A DNA stretch of 64,000 nt from Rhabdornis inornatus (GCA_013397075.1 VWZS01000638.1:1832125-1896124), one strand, 5' to 3'; positions 50,428 through 63,530 are shown, counted from the first letter of the stretch. Numbers and translations are program-made. The notes: generated from the sequence alone by a model not told the origin.

Positions 50428-52304
50428 TCACTCAGGTCACATTAATAAAAACCCAGATACAAACCCAAACATCCCATGCAACAAATATTTCCAATATTAC
50501 TAGAATGATGGGGTCAGATTCTCCACTGACTAAAAAACAGCACTTGTTCAAAGACTGAAGGAGCACCCAAATAGACAAATGTGCATGGAAAACAAATCTA
50601 GGCATAAGTCACATCCCTGTTTGAGCCACAGAACTGATTGCATGTAAAAAGCTGGAATTTGCTTTGGCACTGGGTCTTTTGCTGGATTACTGGGTTCCTG
50701 ACTTTGTGTAACATTCTCAGAACAAAAATTAGATAACTACACAGAAGAGCCACTACATCCACACATCCCAGCTGTCAACACACACCTCCTAATTTTTTGA
50801 GAAACGTCAATTTCTTCCTCCAAAAAAAGTCATATATTTGGAAAAAAACAAAAGCATGTAAAGTTTTAATTAGTACGATAGGGAAGAAGTATTTGCTCAC
50901 TTCAAAATCACAGTTTTCTTCAAGTTTCTGGCTTGTTTGATTTTTTTCCCCACAGTACAGTTCATGAGGATTTCCAAGGAGATGGTAAGTGCCAGAAATA
51001 ACACTTGTATTATGAAAATTTTTCACCCGCACTAAGTGACCAGAAAAAATTAGGTTCCTGTCTTGCAACTTCAGCCATAGCATGCAGTTTTACCAATAAG
51101 CTCAGAATTTATTGATACTTATGAAATCTACATGTATGTGTCTATCCATACATGTAAAGTTTAAAGTGTTGTGAGTGTGCATGAGAACTCAGCTGCATGG
51201 AGAAAAGAAAAACAAGACATTTGTTGGCTGAATTGTGATGAGCCAAAACCGAGTCTTTTTTATGTGAAGTATGCAGAGCACTAATACTTAGATTCTCATT
51301 CTTATGGGCCATATGGGTACCACTGTCATTTAGACCATTAGGAAGTTCAATACACCCCTGCTTTTGTCACTGCTATCACTTCTGTCATTTTTGTCAATCT
51401 CAGTATCCAACATGTGTTTGGAAATTTTGTCTACACAATGAATAAAATCAGCCTACCAGAAACACTTCTTCTATTTGATTGATGTCTATATACAGAGATT
51501 TATACTCAAGCTACCTATGAAACCATCTGACATTTTTTCTGACATCCCTTCCTCTTATCATAAATCTGCTCCCCAGTCTTTGTGCTTGTGTTTTTATCAA
51601 CTTTCAGCAACATTGAAGCACACAATCACAAAAAGTCATCGAGTATAAGTTGGTCTCATATCCATGGCTAATTAATCATCCAGTCTTTGCAAAATGCAGA
51701 GAATGTTACTGTAAATGGAATGGTATTGCACACTCCCTGGCAAATAGAAGAAAACCACAAGACCTGTTTATCATCGATCTTCTTTAGGTACGCTTGACAA
51801 AATGATACAAAAACCTGACACAGACATCAAATGAAATATGTGTAGGGGTGACCAGTTCAAATAGCAAGCAAGAGATTTGGTGGCATTAGGGGAAGCATAG
51901 GTTTACAAGACCACAGAGGTACTGACAGCACAGTAATGGGATTAACTTTATTTGAGTAGAATAAACATCCCTACTTGTGCTTCAGCTACTCTGAAGCAGT
52001 GTGCTCTGAGCTCTGACTGCCAGACTCTGCTGCCTGCAACCCAAAAGTCTTGCAAGGCTCCAAGCTAAACCACCTTCAAGAGCAGCAGCAAACCCATGAA
52101 AGTCTCCTGCAAGAAGGATACGTGCAACGGGGCTACACTGCCTGAGGGGGTTGCAGAGACCAACCTGTGCAGGCCTCCACCAGTCCATAAGACAGATCAG
52201 CCAGGACTAATACACAAGTACATAAATGATACAAAACGTTATATATTATGTATACAAATCTATATTATATATACATAATATGTACATATAATGTATGTGT
52301 TATT

Positions 52305-52395
52305 AACATAACATAACATAACATAACATAACATAACATAACATAACATAACATTATATTATATTATATTATATAACATAACATAATATATTGTA
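52305..52395 (+). repeat. (AACAT)10 and (TTATA)n compound pentanucleotide array
   Basis: Ten perfect AACAT units (52305-52354) pass into several ATATT/TTATA units (to about 52374) and then two more AACAT-type units. It is preceded by about 80 bp of AT-rich sequence made of TATATA and ACATATA words. No CR1 remnant is recognisable at either edge, unlike the arrays at 8266 and 33841. Confidence 0.95.
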
Positions 52396-55300
52396 TACAA
52401 CTATGGCTTCACTGGGGGGTCCCAGACACCCTGTGGTCTTTTCTGACCATCTTAAATTCAGTGGTTAGCATTAGTTTTGTGATAAATTTTCTTCTGAAAA
52501 TAATTTTAACTAACAGCAGGAAGGTTTGCTACCCAACCCCAATCTAATTAAAATAAATTCAGATTGAATTGCTTCCTGAGAGATGGACACAAGTTTTGCC
52601 TGAGATTCCCAAAGAGAGAGGCTGCAAAATCTTTGCTTAATCTCCCCTTTAAACCACCAGCTTGAATATAACTGCTGGAGGAAAAAAATTTACAGAGTAA
52701 ATAAAATAGAGGGAAACATAGAAATAAAAATTTTCTTTTTTTCCTCTTTTCATTTTTTATGACCCTGAAACTGCTAATGTGTGACAAGAGAATGGCAGTG
52801 GGTATTTCTCAAACTGTATGGGGTTAATGGCCCACTTCAGTGTGTTGGAGATGGCAGCAAAGCCAAAACATCTGATAAACATTTGTGATGATTCAGCAAA
52901 CGAGGCTGACAAAGCTGAAACAAGCCTAATTCAAAAAGTATTTATTATGTTTTTCTCAGTAAAAAAATCCTTATATTCTGAGCAAGGACTTCTTATTACT
53001 CTCTGTGTGAATGGACATTGAAAAAATACATGCAGCAAGGCTTTGACTATACAACCTAACACTTATTGGCACATATAATCACCACACATCCCTCTTTTAT
53101 CTCCCATTTAAGCCAATTTGGTTCATATAATCTACATAAGATGTGTATTAAACAAGGATAAGAGCTACACAATTCTGCTGTTCTTAAAGTGAGTTCCATT
53201 TTACCCTCGCAACAGAATAAACAGTACATCCTATCCAAATGTGTGAATCTGTCAGCTCAGCAAAGGATGGTGCCATTTAGGAGAACTGGATGAAGTAGAA
53301 ATATCTGGGCTCCAGGGCACAGCCAGAAATGGCTGCAATGCTCTGTAACCATAATTTTTGACATTTTATAGAGACTTTTTTCTTGCCAGGCAAGTATTCA
53401 CCATTTCTCAGTACAAAGGCCATGGCAGACCTTGCACCTTGACAAAAGAGAAAGCTTTTAATTTTATCTGGGGCTTCAAAGGCCTTCTCTAGCTGGTTGT
53501 ATAAGAGGGAGCTAATCAAAAGCTAAATTTAAACCCTTCAATGTCTGTGTGTTCGTAATTTAGTTTAACAAAAAGAACCCTCAAAATTTTTCCCTACCAC
53601 TTGTCTTCATTCATAAACGAAAACATTATGCTCATCTATCATCATCTGTACACTTTGATAAGGTTCTTGTGAAACATACTTTAAACCCTAAAGTGTACCG
53701 CAAACAGCAGAAGTATCGAAGCATAGAAAAAATTATTTTTCAAACAAGGAGAAGTTGTACAACCCATCCTCATTCTCTAGTTCATGTAGGAAGCTGAACA
53801 ATCAACAGCAAATTTTGATTAGAGGTATATTTTTGCCAAATTCCAATCTTCTGAGCATTTCAAGCAAAGCAGTCAAAATATGAAATCCTGTCTTTCCCAC
53901 AATGTATAGTATTCCAGCTGATTTTTCTCACAAAAGAAAAAATGTTTCATTTGAAATCTCATTAGTTATTAACAAAGAGATGAACTAATTTATGTCTTTT
54001 GTAACTGAAACATAATCTAGAACACCGATACTTGGGCTGTTTACCTTGTTCATTCCAAACAATTTTTGAGATTTTTAAGTCTAAAGATTGCCTTGCATGC
54101 TTAATGTATATCAAAAGCAGATGAGGAACAGATTAAAATTTACTAAATGTACTGTAAAAAAGAATAAAACATTCTTTTAATAAAATATTCATAAAAGAGT
54201 CTAAGAACAGACAAAGAAATGAGTAGTTGTGCATGGGGAAATCACTTCAAAATCATCTTTTGGATTAGAAGCACTTTATGAAGAAATTGGTTTGTAATGT
54301 TTTTCCATCATTGTCTTAGGACAAGATCTGGCGTTCTAGAAAAGGACTACTCTTACACTCAAGTTCTTTATCTTTGCTCTTTGTGACACAATGTTGTTAA
54401 TATGTACCTTTATTTTTAAAACAACTTCTTGTATATCTTCATGTCTGGAAAATGACATGGCAGTGTTTATGCATGTATATTGCAACTTTAAGTGTTTTCG
54501 TGCTACCTTTTCCTGTCTCCAATTTTGCAAAATGCCTTTAACACCTCACCTGAGGCTTTAGGAATTCTGTTGAAGTTTCCTAATAACCTTTCATCCACTT
54601 ATGGATTTTTCTCATGGAAAAAGACACTGTTGGCCATTACGTTTGGCAGGCATTCAAGGTTATAAATTGCCATTATTAGAATTCTTTTCAAATCGCTACC
54701 AAAAGTGTGAAGGATATTTTCCAGCCAGGTGAGCAGAGAACTCTGCAGCCTCAGATGGACAGCAGGTGGAGCACACATGGAGGAGCACCTGAAGAAGCAC
54801 TGGGGGTTTGGCATTACCTCCTGAAGGCTAAGGAGAAGCAGTGATCTGAAAATCCATCGCTCTGTCTGGCAGTGTAACACTAGCAGTGCACTGAGACACA
54901 GATGTTCTGCAGCATCTGCTGGATAGTGGTCCTAATCTGCTGGACTGACTTCTTGCTAAAAACAAAAGTATTCCTTGTCTTTAACACAGATAGGGAAATA
55001 ACTGAGGAGCAGTGAGATATGCACTGACTGAGCAAAAGAGCAGTCATCATGAACCAAGGAGATCACAAGAGCCCAGAAATGCAGGTAATGCATGACAGGA
55101 CCAAGGGGAATGCAGCATATCCTCACAATGTGCTTGCTCAGACCACTGCAGGGCAAAAAAGCTGATTAGGAGGTTCATCACACAAAACGCACTGGCTTTC
55201 TCTTTCCTCACTGCTGGCAGCATTACGGGCTAGTGAACCTCCTCCTCACGAAGGAGATAGAGACAATAAAATGTGTTCCCCTGCTCACCTACGGAAAAGT

Positions 55301-55623
55301 ATTATGCCCTAATTAAAAACAGTGCCTTTACCTCCTCACATGCAGAAAATAACAACAGGATATTTCAAGATAAAAACACATTATTTTCTTTTTGCTCAGT
55401 CTCCTCTGTGTGTACTTGCACAACTGCATCAAATGTCAACCTGCGCAGAGGCTCCCTGTGAGCAGCACTGCAAGAGCAGTAGATCCCACCTCTGGAATCA
55501 ACAGGCCCATTTTTGATATGTGAGAATGAAAAATGGGAGTTGATGTGAGGGCCGTGGAAGTCACATGGTTGGTGTTCACTTGACAGCCTGCCCAGCAATG
55601 CCAAGGTCATGAGTTTGCCATAT
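52396..55623. other. Unique non-coding stretch, no gene seen
   Basis: No gene is supported. All open frames are under 95 codons and lack domains. No transposon remnant was recognised. Confidence 0.6.
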
Positions 55624-55699
55624 GGGCTGCTCACTTTAGAGTTGGATTTGATGATCCTTGTGAGTCCCTTCCAACTCAGAAAATTCTGTGATTCTGTGT
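55624..55699 (+). mobile_element. CR1 LINE, 3'-terminal fragment (plus strand)
   Basis: GAGTTGGATTTGATGATCCT is followed by TGTGAGTCCCTTCCAACTCA and GAAAATTCTGTGATTCTGTG. The two tandem ATTCTGTG octamers are the diagnostic CR1 3' terminus. This is the only clean example in the window of the unexpanded octamer pair. Orientation is plus. Confidence 0.93.
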
Positions 55700-55887
55700 C
55701 ACCGTGTCATCTCTGGCACACAGACGCAGAAAAAACAGTGCTGCTTGTGAACAACCAAGGGTGTAATGCCACAATAAGGCACATGCACCTTTCTGCTTAT
55801 AAAGAGAAATTTCAAACCCAGTGAATTATAAAATATTGCTTGAAGTTGGCTTTGTAAGATATCTTCATTTCTTTCTGCTTTTATTTT

Positions 55888-55930
55888 TGGAGAGAGGGGG
55901 AAGAGGATGGGGCAGCCGGGGAAGAGGAGG
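55888..55930 (+). repeat. G-rich purine tract
   Basis: Runs of five, four and four G separated by 8 and 5 bases, then GAGG-type pairs. It is close to a G-quadruplex pattern, but one loop is slightly long and the fourth run has only two G. It is a structural curiosity rather than an assigned element. Confidence 0.6.
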
Positions 55931-57059
55931 TCCTGTGTATGTTTATGCAAAATATGATAGTGATGAATGCTTACATAACAATAATCCTGAATCAAGACCT
56001 CACATATCACATTTCACCTGAGAAACTTTGTGTGCTGTTCTTGACAAATCCCAAATGACTGTGAATGGTTCACCTGCAAGCTCTCCCTCATGCTGGGCAG
56101 TTTCATGCACAGTCTTTCACTTTGCTTTTACTTTCCCATCCTCCATGTTCTGCAACCAGTATTACCAGCATCCCTCTGGGAAGGCTGTGCAGCTTCAGAA
56201 GGGATCTGGCAATACCTTCATTGCTCGTCAAAACTCTCCTTCCTAACTCTCATGAAAGAAGACATGAGAAAATTCTCAACTGACACAATTTGCTGTAATC
56301 AATTAAAATTTAATTTGAAGATAGTTCAAACTCACCCAATTCAATTTTGAATGACACTAAAGCTCAAAAAACCTCTGCATGGAAACTTTCAGTGCCTTCC
56401 CCATTCAGGCACTATCTGGATGATATGAAATCCAGAAAGCACACAAGTTTCAAAGGCAGCATGCTCAAATTAATCTTACCCTTCCATACTAAGCTCCTCT
56501 GGAAAAAAACACTAACTCATTTCAGGTTTGAGTATTCTGAATCTAAAACAGCTCTTATCTAAACTTGCCTATGTGAGATTTACAAATGAGAAAAGAACAA
56601 ATAAGGAGTAATTTAAATTTTAATTTAAACCCCCTCCATTTTCTTATCCCTTATCAAACTGCCAGCATTTTTCCTGCTAACAATGAGCTGAGTGTCATGG
56701 GCACAGCACAGCCCCCTACCACAAACCAAGTAATCTCTTTCATCTAAAACCCTGATCCCTTTAATAAACAAAATACGAAAAGGCAGTCAAAATTACGCTC
56801 TGGCTTTATGAAAGAAGCAGGGAAATCCTTAGAGCACAATCCCCTACTTGTTATTTTCACAGCCCATGTGACCCAAAGTCATTCTGAAGGATAAAAAGAC
56901 AGAGGCTGCCACCAGATCTCTGCCATGATTTTTCCACAGTTCCCAGCCTCAGCCCATCTGTTATGCAGCGGCCACATGAATGGCATGTGTCAAGAGAGTC
57001 ATCACTGTGCAAACTGTCCAAAGAAATCAACCAGCCAACTTCCTTTTGCTTCCATGGCT

Positions 57060-57360
57060 TCAGCAATTGTTGCTGAGCCGGCCACCATATGGTGAATAAT
57101 TAGTTTTTCGACCCCACTCTAGAAAAATGTTCGCTCCATTGCCAGGCATTAGCAATATGTGTGTTAATGAACAGCAGATGATGAATGCCTATACATTAAC
57201 AAAAGTTGAGATTTTCTGGCAGCAAGCTGCACTCACTGCACAAATCCTAGTTACTCTTAAGGAACTGAGAGATGGATGGCAGCAAGTCCTGGCGGAAAAG
57301 TGCAATTCATCCAAATTTCTCCATTTCTCAAACACTAAAGGAACTTTGCAGTAAACCATC
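57060..57360. promoter_or_regulatory. Candidate conserved noncoding/enhancer block
   Basis: The block opens with the perfect 12-bp palindrome CACCATATGGTG (57083-57094). At its centre is the E-box CATATG used by bHLH dimers, followed at once by the homeodomain core TAATTA (57097-57102). The following 250 bp are complex, unique, and contain words such as CATTGCCAGG, GTTAATGAACA and CAGCAGATG. No transposon or low-complexity sequence is present. The character resembles vertebrate developmental enhancers, but this is a judgement by eye and needs alignment to other birds. Confidence 0.35.
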
Positions 57361-58419
57361 CCACTCCTCTCATCTTGCCGCTCCCTTTCTTAAGATGATC
57401 AATTCCAGCCACGTAAAGGATTGGCAATGCAAAGCTCTCAAACAGACGTCCTCTGTTCTCGGGCAATTGAGGTGCATTGTGTAAATACCCGGGATGCAGG
57501 TTCCTCCACACTTCTCTTTGTCTGAGGGCTTGATGCATATGAATTTATAGTGAGTACCTGCAGTGTGCAAGCCCCTTGAGGAGTCAGTCCCAGACCTCTG
57601 AGCAAACACTCACCTCCAAGGACCAGGGCTGGTAAATACGTCTGATAGTTCCATCAAATGGACTTAAAAGCTCAGCTAAGGCCTCTAAGTACACTTTGCT
57701 CCATGAAGTGATTTTTTTTTTCCTAGCCCTCTAATTAAAAAGAGATCTTCCCTACATTTTTGTGTAGGATGAACTATCCCCATATGGTGTAGGAATCATA
57801 AACTAATGATCACATTCAGGAAAGCCGATGGCTCTGACTCTTGCCTGTCATGATGAGAGTTCCAAATGCAGCCCAGAGACATTTTAAAATAAAAGCTACT
57901 GTTTACAAACAGACTTGTTAGGAAACAACTACTTGTCTTGGGGACAACTACAACTCTGGCATATACATGTTGTGTGTAGAGACGTTTTAACATGCATCAC
58001 AATTATAGCACCTTAGATGAAAGCCATTCTTCAGAAGACAGGGAACAGTACAGGTTGTCAAGACACCTCAGTTTCCTTCATGTAGATTCAATGGTGAAAG
58101 GAACAGAGCCAGGTGCAGAGCATGATCCCTGATCAGATCCTGATGCTGTCACTGGCAAAATTTTGGGCAAGTCATTCATGATTCTGCACCACACGGCCCA
58201 GCTACACCACCACACCAGTGGTGCCCAACTCTCTCCCAAAAGCACCTTTTTGGCCATACAAATAATTCAGAAGCAAGAAAAGTCAATTGGACCTCAAAAG
58301 GCAGCTGTATAAGTGTATGACCTCACTTTCCAGATCTGACTAGCAGGCAGGTCTTGAAATCTGTATCTGCACTTGTTATTTTGTCATGCACAGGCAGTGC
58401 TAATGGGTTTGGGTTTTTT

Positions 58420-58590
58420 TTATTATCAGAAGGCGATTGCAGATTTAACTCCATTTGGTGCAGTCTCAAGCGTCGAGTGAGTGTCCCATTTAATTGGTGA
58501 AAGTATCAAAACAAGAAATTATCATCTGACAGCCAAATGTCCCACTAAATCTTGTGGATAACAGTCAGCACAGGCAAGAGTACCCCCTAG
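58420..58590. promoter_or_regulatory. Candidate conserved noncoding block
   Basis: Complex unique sequence with CTCAAGCGTCGAGTGAGTG (two CpG, rare in this window), TTTAATTGG, and a TALE-type CTGACAG at 58526-58532. No repeat content. Evidence is motif clustering only. Confidence 0.25.
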
Positions 58591-59279
58591 TTTAGTTCAG
58601 ATAGTCGGATTGCCTATTGAAAAGTAAAATTTACTGCCTGCAGGAGTTTAAAATTTACAGGAGAAAAGGACCACAGAATTATAAAGTTTAATCTAGTTGA
58701 TGCCACAAGCTCCTTGGTAGCACCTCCTCATGACAAACACTCACCCTTTTTAGACATGACCAGCTTCTTTCAGTGGATCTGAGTGGTTTGGACTTTCTCG
58801 GAACAGTATTTTAATTTTGATTAATAAGTAGCAATGACATACAAAGAACAGAGAGCAGAATTATGTCTACACAACAAGAGCTGGAGTTCCAGGACTCTGG
58901 TATGAGGTCTGGTCCAGTAGCCAGGCCCAGCCTAAGATCAAGTTAGATCAAACTCCAGGATACAGTTCCATGACTCTCAAACTTGCAGGCAAAGCTGGTT
59001 TAAGACATTCCTGTTCTCTGTTTATCTGTGCTACTGCCTTCAGACTGCTTCTACCACATCCTCCCCTACGCCTGATCACAGAAATGTTGTGTGTAAAAAA
59101 AGTAACTTTAAAAAAAACCCAAAATGCCTTGGAACTTCAATCAGTAATTAGCTGGGGGACTATTTGTATTGTGAAAATTCCCAGCATCCAAAATAAAGGT
59201 TAGTTGTACCAATACACACACATAATAACAACGTTTGGCCAAAGCCCTAGGGAATTATTAAATTCTTTACATTAACAGG

Positions 59280-59345
59280 ATTTACATTGGTAATGTAAAT
59301 TACTAATGTACATTAGTAATTTTTACGTACATTACATTAGTAAGA
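59280..59345. repeat. 26-bp perfect palindrome in an inverted/direct repeat cluster
   Basis: AAATTACTAATGT (59297-59309) is followed without spacer by its exact inverse, giving a perfect 26-bp palindrome. Overlapping it, ATTTACAT (59280-59287) pairs with ATGTAAAT (59293-59300). ACATTAGTAA of the right arm recurs 24 bp downstream (59334-59343). The cluster could extrude a cruciform or represent a decayed palindromic transposon terminus. No TIR family was recognised. Confidence 0.9.
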
Positions 59346-61469
59346 TTTTTACATACACAAAATACATTGAGAAACCACATCAACAATTGTGTTTCAGGTC
59401 TGAGAAATTCTTTATTTTATTAAAATCAAATTCTGATTCTTTGTAATCAAAGTTATACCACTTGTACCCAAGCCACTACCTAATTCCCTATAAAATAATT
59501 TGCCTGGTAAGCAAATATCCCTTTTAAAACACATTACGATTTAAAGGTGTACCTTCAAAGGGTTTATGATTTGCCAGCTTTGATTTTGTTTGAGATAGTA
59601 GTTCCAAACAATTTCTGCCATTGTGCAGGCAAAACTATGATTATTAGAGTTACAAGATTTCAAATAACACAACAAAAGTTTTCAGCCTCTTTTAAATCGT
59701 TCAAAGAGAGACATCCATCACCTTGTGGATGTAACATTTGCTGGTTGTGGCTGGTCACAATGGGTATTTCAGTGTCCCTAAAAAGTTGGTATGTTGGTAT
59801 CCCTTCACTTTATGAGGGGACAAATAACCAATTTTCCAGCAGAAGTAAAACAGCACAAGTAAAACTACTCCTTGCCCACCATCATTGAAATGTTTCTAAA
59901 AATCCAACTACCTACAGCATCCAGACAGGAGACCAGCTTCAGCAGCTACAAAAGCTAACCATATTTTGCTGAACAGAAAGCCATGCTTTCCTATATTACT
60001 TTCAAAGTTTCATTCTATCCCCAAAGAATATCTATATAGTTCTTCTATCACCCAGGACAATCTCCAGGTAGACCAGGTGCTTTCACTCCTGTGCACAGAG
60101 AGCTCTCTCCATGGCTGACTAGGGACAGTAAGAAACTAGAGAGACACAGAAAAGGCCACTGAATTTTTAAAAAATTGAAATTATTGTCACAGTTTATCTT
60201 TGAGAGGAGGTAACAACAGATATGATTAAAGCGCATAAAACAATAGATGGCCTAAAAAGAGGGAGCTTTTGTGAGGGTTTGTTCAACACCTGCAGGAAAA
60301 GGAGACAGTCAGTTGCAAAGTTCCTCCACTTACTAGAGTGCAAATATCGTGATATTTTTCTAAACACTAGCCATAGAAAACACTTCAGTTATTACAAACA
60401 GCCTGGATTGTATCATCTTGCATGTCAACAGTAATAAGAAAAAGAAAACTCACTCATTCCAGCGATAAATGGAGTCTTGAGATGGTGGTTTTGGTAGTAT
60501 CTATGGAACTCCACTGTGCCTTAGAGGGTCTGTGGACATAACGGTACCAGGTAAAAATAACACTTTTGCACAAGTGCAACCACAGATTCGTTTTCCCCTT
60601 GCAGGACTTCTACTTCTATTGATGATACAGGACAAACACATCTTGAATCTCAACAGCCAAGAAACTATATGGCAGTGATATCTGAAAAAGATAAATCTTA
60701 TTTGCTACCTAATTAAATTCAAAGCCAGTGTCACACCATGAATCCAGAACCTTTTATACTGTTTTATTGTCACTGTTCAGGTAGAACTAGAATTTAAATA
60801 ATAGGTTCCTATTATGAAAATCTATGAAATGTGGTTCTTGTGAAAAGAATTAAAGGAGGAAGAATTAAATACTCTTATTATCTTTACAGGAAAAAAAATT
60901 AAATCTGAATTTAAGAATAGCATATAACCAGAACAAAACAAAAAACTGGCAGAGTATTCATAATGATGTTAAAAAAATATTCTCAGAATAATTGCAGGAC
61001 ACACAAAAGCACAAAATCACTGTGGAAAGCAAAAAGTTTAACTTTTTAAAACAATTAGAGAGATGGAATTAAGATATTGCATTGAAAATCTGTGGAATAC
61101 CTTTTTCAGCTAGGCTTTGAAAAAAAGCCCTTCTATTTCAAAAAGAATATCTTTAAAAGTCATTATGTAGTTAAATGCTCTTAAAAGGCCGTATAGAGGC
61201 AGTCAAGGAAAATTCCTGACACGCATTTTAATGGCACTGGTGCAGTGGCATTTATAGCAATGTTCAAGATAAGCTGTAAGAATGTAAACCATTATTTTAG
61301 TTATTTGTGGTTTATCTAACAATCTTTAGAACTGTTCTAGTGGGTAAAGAATGCATCTGGCTAAAAGATAGAGATTTTTTTAAGTATTTGCCTTTAAAAT
61401 AGTGAAATATCTGCCTAAACAAAGGCCTTTAAAGTGAAAAGGCTAATACCCTTCCACTGATGAATCCAA
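59346..61469. other. Unique non-coding stretch, no gene seen
   Basis: No gene is supported. The largest open frame (plus, 59547-59888, 113 codons) has no domain. The stretch 60900-61440 is A-rich. No transposon remnant was recognised. Confidence 0.6.
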
Positions 61470-61640
61470 ATTTTGCCAAAGAGGGCTATGCTGGCGACCT
61501 GCCAGGAGCTTTAAGGCTGAAGCTAATTTGCATGAAATGGAGGAAATTGCAGCTGCCCTGAGAATTAATATGGAGACACAGACAGCCCCAATTGAGACAG
61601 AACATTGCACAACGGGATTTGTGAATACAAACATGCCACA
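61470..61640. promoter_or_regulatory. Candidate conserved noncoding/enhancer block
   Basis: Complex unique sequence between A-rich flanks. It contains an octamer ATTTGCAT at 61526-61533, GAATTAATA, CCAATTGAGACAG and a C/EBP-like ATTGCACAAC at 61604-61613, within 170 bp. Both strands carry 62-63-codon open frames, a by-product of low stop density here. Low stop density with balanced composition sets it apart from flanking DNA. A conserved noncoding element is my preferred reading. A small exon is not excluded, but no splice pair was found. Confidence 0.35.
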
Positions 61641-63530
61641 CTTCCTTATTTAAGATGAAAGTAGCTATAGGCAACAGAGTAAGTCTCCATGAAAGCTACT
61701 TAGATACCTTTACCCCCACCTTTCAGGCCAAATGACCTCATTTCAAACCCAGGTGGGGGCTGTCACTAAACCACAAATGGAAATGAAAGTTGATTCCAGA
61801 AGACAACCACTTTCAGAGAAAGTGCTTGAGCATAGGATTAAATCCCATTCAAATGCCCTCCTGGAAAAGAATGCAACTCAACGCATCCTTAAAAGCACTT
61901 AAAAATTCTTTAATCAGGGCCTGAAAAAGCTCCTCCTAGTCATTACTTGTTGTCACCATCAACACATGGTTGTATGGCTCAGGACCACATGCATCACTGA
62001 AGCTGGCTACAGGATGCTTGCACATCTGCTCTGAACAACTCTTGAAAAATTGCGTCAGCTTATTAGTTTGATCATATTGATAGGATTTCATTTTTCTTCA
62101 TATAAAATAAGATCTTGATGTTATCAAGATTTCTACGTGGTAAACAACCGATGTGTTTGTGTAATATCTCGATTTAATAAGTACTATTTTTATGACTTGC
62201 AAGGGAAGAAAAACACATTACATTAGGTTTTCATCATGTTTGTCATCCTACACAATGGTGGGCTGACTCTCAAAAATATAAAAACCTGTGAAAGTAAATC
62301 ACAAGAAGTTAAATACACAAAGACAATCTGAATTCTCAATAACCAGACCTGGTATTATCAGCCATTTCTATTTATTCTGTTTGAACTTCCTGCATCCCTT
62401 CAGGAGGTTGGGTTGGTTCCTTACTCCTGTAACACACATTGTCTCAGTACAAAGTCCCAGCAAAATCACACTCTTCCCTTCCTTTCCTGGCTTTAGCAAT
62501 TAGCTTTTCTAATGCTGGTTGGTGCACTGAAAACAACCACTGCTCCAGCAAGAGGGGCCATTTGCAGTACAGTCAATTGTACACTTTTGCCACGTGTCAC
62601 AGAGGCTGTGAGGCTTCTTCTTTATTAAAGGAACACTCCTCTTACCTGTGACTTAGACTGAGGCTTTTCACTCCTCTCTATCTTCTTATCCCTTTTCCAT
62701 ATCCCAGTCTGCTATAGCTTTAGTCCACCCCAACCAGATACCCAAATCTTGTTTGACCTTGCAATAAGTCATTGCTACTTCTCTGCGATTTCTGAACCCT
62801 CCTGAAGACGAAGGACAAGACAGCCATGCAGGGTCACTGGGCAGAGCCCTGTACTCCTGCTTCTAAGGTAGATATCTAAAAAGCAGAGAGCTGGGATCAC
62901 CTGAGAAGGTGTTTGCCATTCTCTCCTGTATATAAAAAGAGTTTGGACAAGTAGATTAGTTCAGACGAGTTGCCTGACTTTTAGATAGCTAAAATCCAGG
63001 AAGGGAAAATAACACACCTAGAGAAATTAATGGAACAAGGCAGAGCAACTCCTGATCTCTACTATCCTGTTTTCTAATAGACCTCCTCAAGGCACAAACC
63101 CACACTAGTGTCCTGCAGCTGTTCCGTAGCTCTCTACAGACAGGCTTTTTTTTTTACAGCTACTTTTTTTACCTCCCCTTGCTGAGCTGGTGTCTCTGGC
63201 CTATTTTCTGCAGTGCAGAGCTTGGACCAGGGCTGCTGCAGGGTACTTGAGGGGCTGTCCCTCTGCTGGCCGACCAAGTGCCCTGGAGCACCTCCCTCTC
63301 TGTCTCAAAACACTGCACAAATTCTCCATAGCCAGAGTAAAAAGCACATATTATGTTATCCTTTCATTTACAAGTAACCAGGATAGCCAGAGCAAACCTT
63401 GATTTAAGTAATTTTGTACAAAATCCACAGACTTTTCATCATACAGGCACTAAAATGCACAAATAAACACATACCCTCCTGGACCAGCAGACAAATGCCT
63501 TGTAGCACACAAAGAAAAAAAAAAGAAGGG
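61641..63530. other. Unique non-coding stretch, no gene seen
   Basis: No gene is supported. All open frames are 71 codons or fewer. A T run of about ten lies near 63148. A weak MIR-like similarity near 63015-63060 is not good enough to annotate. Confidence 0.6.

Larger units (their letters stand above)
47603..52302. other. Unique non-coding stretch, no gene seen
   Basis: No gene is supported. 47603-47760 is extremely AT-rich (ATTATATTAC and TTTAATTAAATT words). A (CTC)9 array lies at 49141-49167 and a perfect 18-bp palindrome with a direct repeat lies at 50389-50427. Overlapping frames at 49887-50410 (up to 122 codons, both strands) show no domain. A possible conserved noncoding block lies at 48930-49060. 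Confidence 0.6.
55700..59279. other. Unique non-coding stretch with regulatory-like blocks, no gene seen
   Basis: No gene is supported. Open frames up to 103 codons overlap one another on both strands at 55699-56350 without a domain. A G-rich purine tract lies at 55888-55930. Two blocks with complex, motif-rich sequence (57060-57360 and 58420-58590) are listed separately. Confidence 0.55.

Noticed and set aside
58135..58200. Possible plus-strand MIR fragment (GGGCAAGTCATTCATGATT)
   Set aside because: Only one short block resembles MIR (the GGGCAAGTCACTTA region), and the neighbouring blocks do not follow the consensus.
63000..63070. Possible MIR/L2 similarity
   Set aside because: The match is limited to a few short words and does not follow the family order.
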